64,000 nt of DNA from Methanoculleus caldifontis (GTDB lineage Archaea; Halobacteriota; Methanomicrobia; Methanomicrobiales; Methanoculleaceae): assembly GCF_032842345.1 (NCBI RefSeq), contig NZ_WBKO01000001.1, positions 1,116,001 through 1,180,000 of the forward strand, given 5' to 3'. Made by a program: the position numbers and the translations under genes. How positions within the stretch are numbered: position 1 is the stretch's first letter; the number at the start of each line of letters is the position of its first letter. Under the pieces are notes generated by a model that was given only the letters and a program-made list of their open reading frames with translations, had not been told where the DNA came from and made no database searches. Below are positions 61,802 through 64,000 of this stretch, one piece after another.

Positions 61802-62377
61802 TTGGGAAAGAAAGTTGTCGTGACGGGAGTTCCCGGTGTCGGGAAGACCACCGTTATCAATGGTGCGATGGAGAGACTGGCGGCCGAGGGTATCGCCTAT
61901 GAAGCCATCAACTACGGGACGTTCATGTTTGACGTAGCACAGCAGGAGAACCTGGCCTCGAACCGCGACGAGATGCGCAAACTCGGCAAAGACGTCCAGA
62001 AGCGCCTCCAGAAGGCGGCGGCATCGGGGATCGCGGCGAAGAGTGCCGATGCGAACGTTATCATCGATACCCACAGCAGCGTCAAGACTCCGACGGGGTT
62101 CCTCGCGGGGCTGCCCGAATGGGTCCTCCGCGAACTGATGCCCGACATCGTCGTGCTGGTGGAGACCGACGCGGACCAGATCCTGATGCGCCGGCTCGGC
62201 GACGATTCGAGAGTCCGCGACATGGAAGGCGCCCGGGCGATCGCCGAGCACCAGGAGTTCAACCGCGCGATTGCCGCGGCGTATGCCATGTACACCGGCT
62301 GCACCATCAAGATCGTCCGAAACGAGAACTTCCTGCTTGAGAAGGGCATCGAAGATCTCGTGAGCGTATTGAGGTAA
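61802..62377 (+). CDS. adkA: Adenylate kinase (archaeal AdkA type)
   Basis: Archaeal adenylate kinase, 191 residues, interconverting ATP+AMP and 2 ADP. The P-loop is GVPGVGKT at residues 9-16, followed by AMP-site and lid features characteristic of the archaeal group (VIIDTHSSVKTPTGFLAGLPEWVL). The start is set at TTG 61802 (MGKKVVVTG), as the ribosome-binding site requires and as expected for this family. It is followed by a DUF106 gene 7 bases on. Confidence 0.93.
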   Translation: MGKKVVVTGVPGVGKTTVINGAMERLAAEGIAYEAINYGTFMFDVAQQENLASNRDEMRKLGKDVQKRLQKAAASGIAAKSADANVIIDTHSSVKTPTGFLAGLPEWVLRELMPDIVVLVETDADQILMRRLGDDSRVRDMEGARAIAEHQEFNRAIAAAYAMYTGCTIKIVRNENFLLEKGIEDLVSVLR

Positions 62378-62383
62378 CCCTGC

Positions 62384-63004
62384 ATGGTTGACCTGAAGAA
62401 GCACGGCCCGACGATCGCCCTTGTCTTCACGATGCTCGTGATGCTCTCATACAGCGTCGAAGCGATCCGGGTGACGGTCGGCCACGGGATGGACGTAGTG
62501 CTCGGTCCCTTCATAGATACGTTCGGAGTGCCGTTTTTCGTCATGATCCTGATCCTCTCGAGCGTTACGGGCCTGTATTCGTCGCTGGTCCAGAAGTATA
62601 CCATCGACTACGAGAAGATGCAGGATACCCAGGCGAAGATGCGGGAGTTCCAGAAGGAGTTCCGGGAAGCCCAGCTCTCCGGGGATGAGAAACGGATCAA
62701 GAAACTCCAGGGGAAGCAGGAACGGATGATGCAGGACCAGCTTGACATCTCCAAACAACAGTTCACCCCGATGGCGATCATCCTGGTGCTGTCCGTACCG
62801 ATCTTCTTCTGGCTCCTCCTGCGGCTCCCGCCGCTCGGGGCGGAGATCGCGATCACGACCGGTATCGTGATGCCCTTCATCGGGGTTATCGGCCTCACCG
62901 ACTTTGCGATCTGGATCGTCCCGGCCTGGATCCTCTGGTACATGCTCTGCTCGCTGACGATCAGCCAGGTGATCCGGAAATCCCTCAACATCGGAGGGAT
63001 CTGA
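62384..63004 (+). CDS. DUF106 membrane protein (archaeal Oxa1/EMC3-type insertase)
   Basis: A 206-residue membrane protein of the DUF106 family, related to the YidC/Oxa1/EMC3/TMCO1 insertases. Helix one (about 12-30), a second helix at about 45-70, a highly charged coiled coil (about 75-125, EKMQDTQAKMREFQKEFREAQ) and C-terminal membrane helices (about 130-200) are visible, matching the family layout. Its place between adk and cmk beside secY is the usual archaeal gene order and fits a role in membrane-protein insertion. Confidence 0.9.
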   Translation: MVDLKKHGPTIALVFTMLVMLSYSVEAIRVTVGHGMDVVLGPFIDTFGVPFFVMILILSSVTGLYSSLVQKYTIDYEKMQDTQAKMREFQKEFREAQLSGDEKRIKKLQGKQERMMQDQLDISKQQFTPMAIILVLSVPIFFWLLLRLPPLGAEIAITTGIVMPFIGVIGLTDFAIWIVPAWILWYMLCSLTISQVIRKSLNIGGI

Positions 63005-63546
63005 TGCGGATCACCATCAGCGGCCCGCCGGGGAGCGGCACCACGTCTCTTGCCCGGCACCTGACCACCCGGTATGGGCTCGACCTCATCTCCGCAGGAG
63101 AGGTCTTCCGCCAGCTCGCCCGGGAGCACGGTATGGACCTCGCCGAGTTCGGCAGGTTCGCAGAGAGCGACCCTTCGGTCGATCGGATGATCGATGCCCG
63201 GCAGAAGGAGATCGGCGAGCGTTCGGAGAACATTATCGTCGAGGGCAGGCTGTCGGGCCGGATGGTCGAGAACGCCGATCTCCGGATCTGGCTCACCGCG
63301 TCGATCGCGTGCCGGGCAAAGCGGATCGCCGGCCGCGACGAGATGGACGAGGAGGGCGCCCTGGTCTACACCGAGAACCGGCAGCGCTCGGAAGCCACCC
63401 GCTACCTGAACTACTACGGGATCGAGATCGGCGACCTCTCGCACTACGACCTCGTCCTCTCCTCAGAGACCTTCGGCGTGGACGCTCTCGCCACGATCGT
63501 CGATACCGCGATTGCATGCCTCAAACGGCAGAAGGAGAGCCTTTAA
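63004..63546 (+). CDS. cmk: Cytidylate kinase (archaeal)
   Basis: Archaeal (d)CMP kinase, 180 residues. The N terminus MRITISGPPGSGTTSLA is the P-loop, with Thr where Lys is normal (GSGTT instead of GSGKT). The remaining motifs fit: LISAGEVFRQLAREHGMDLAEF, IIVEGRLSGRM, and the Arg-rich IACRAKRIAGRD lid. It overlaps DUF106 by one base. Its stop overlaps the convergent atpD end by 4 bases. Confidence 0.9.
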   Translation: MRITISGPPGSGTTSLARHLTTRYGLDLISAGEVFRQLAREHGMDLAEFGRFAESDPSVDRMIDARQKEIGERSENIIVEGRLSGRMVENADLRIWLTASIACRAKRIAGRDEMDEEGALVYTENRQRSEATRYLNYYGIEIGDLSHYDLVLSSETFGVDALATIVDTAIACLKRQKESL

Positions 63547-64000
63547 CGGCTCCCCGGCCTCATCGCTTTTAATTTTTTGATGCGCCGGAGCCGCACCAGT
63601 TCCTGTCGCTCCATCTCGTCTCGCCGGTCCTCGATGAGCCGGCGCAGGTCCTTCAGTTCCGGAATGACCTTGAGTTCCAGCGCGTTCACTCTCCGCCGGG
63701 TCCGCTCGATATCGTTGAGCAGGTGCTTGATCCCGCCTTCGAGTTCGGCGGTTTTGATGATCTCGGAGAGGAGATCCTCATAGGCATCGGCGGCATCGTC
63801 GATGACCGAAGAGGTCCCGACGACGCTGTAGCCCCGCTGGTCGAGCGTCTTCTTCACCATGGACGGCTTCAGGTCCGGCAGCTGCACCCCGAAGGCGTTC
63901 CGGTATCCTGCCGTGTAGGTCGGGACGGTCTCCACCGAGAGCGCTGCAAGGAGCACCCCGGTCGCTCCCTCCATCATGGCGGCGACGGCAGCCATCTCCC
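63543..64000 (-). CDS. atpD: A-type ATP synthase subunit D (5' partial)
   Basis: Central-stalk subunit D of the archaeal A-type ATP synthase. The 3' portion is seen, about 152 codons; the frame stays open to the right edge, so the N-terminal helix is missing. The sequence shows the family's long helices: TLDQRGYSVVGTSSVIDDAADAYEDLLSEIIKTAELEGGIKHLLNDIERTRRRVNALELKVIPEL, followed by a basic C terminus. Subunit D couples catalysis to rotation. Other ATP synthase genes would lie to the right. Confidence 0.92.
   Translation of the reverse strand, partial: EMAAVAAMMEGATGVLLAALSVETVPTYTAGYRNAFGVQLPDLKPSMVKKTLDQRGYSVVGTSSVIDDAADAYEDLLSEIIKTAELEGGIKHLLNDIERTRRRVNALELKVIPELKDLRRLIEDRRDEMERQELVRLRRIKKLKAMRPGSR

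Overview
The window is a GC-rich archaeal chromosome segment from a hydrogenotrophic methanogen of the order Methanomicrobiales, most like Methanoculleus (inference from gene content and sequence style; no database was searched). The evidence is two F420-dependent C1 enzymes of methanogenesis (mer, mtd), a Tfx regulator, a PGF-CTERM S-layer glycoprotein, archaeal-type TATA promoters with leaderless or short-leader genes, archaeal ribosomal proteins (S4e, L19e, L32e), fibrillarin/Nop5, Cbf5, AMP phosphorylase and an A-type ATPase subunit D.

Layout. 1-2.9 kb: cobalt ECF transporter cbiMNQO (cbiM cut by the left edge; CbiO has an unexplained C-terminal extension). 3-13.7 kb: mixed metabolism and membrane genes (pyruvate kinase, CDF exporter with a Cys-rich tail, lipid kinase, small-export protein, Cache sensor, VOC protein, aldo/keto reductase, MFS, CPBP protease, double CDGSH protein). 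14-19.4 kb: tRNA-Ser(GGA), overlapping cbf5/hemD, a TctA-type membrane protein, nop5-flpA and a DUF1614 protein. 19.4-22.1 kb: HepT/MNT toxin-antitoxin pair, a TIM-barrel isomerase, tRNA-Gln(CUG), thymidylate synthase.

22.6-38.6 kb is a cell-envelope island: the S-layer glycoprotein, AMP phosphorylase as an unrelated passenger, a five-repeat PEGA-like surface protein, and three tandem ~1000-residue secreted Ig-like/von Willebrand A proteins. Each of the three has its own AT-rich promoter. The outer two are close relatives with intact MIDAS motifs. The middle one has lost most MIDAS ligands. This is the least ordinary part of the window, together with a non-canonical FtsZ/tubulin-like protein at 40.1-42.1 kb.

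38.6-48 kb: tRNA-Arg(UCG), dut, a single-domain NrpR-like regulator, the FtsZ-like gene, mer, a GalT-like gene with an aldehyde dehydrogenase, a repeat-rich gap, then mtd divergent from tfx. 48-64 kb: a hairpin-rich non-coding stretch, then the long ribosomal run (L3-L4-L23-L2-S19-L22-S3-L29-Rpp29-S17-L14-L24-S4e-L5-S14-S8-L6-L32e-L19e-L18-S5-L30-L15), secY, a tandem hairpin repeat, adk, a DUF106 insertase and cmk, all on the plus strand. The 3' part of atpD lies on the minus strand at the right edge.

The genes serve three visible themes: corrinoid metal supply and methanogenesis, the cell surface, and translation, RNA modification and protein export. All functions are read from sequence motifs and context only.
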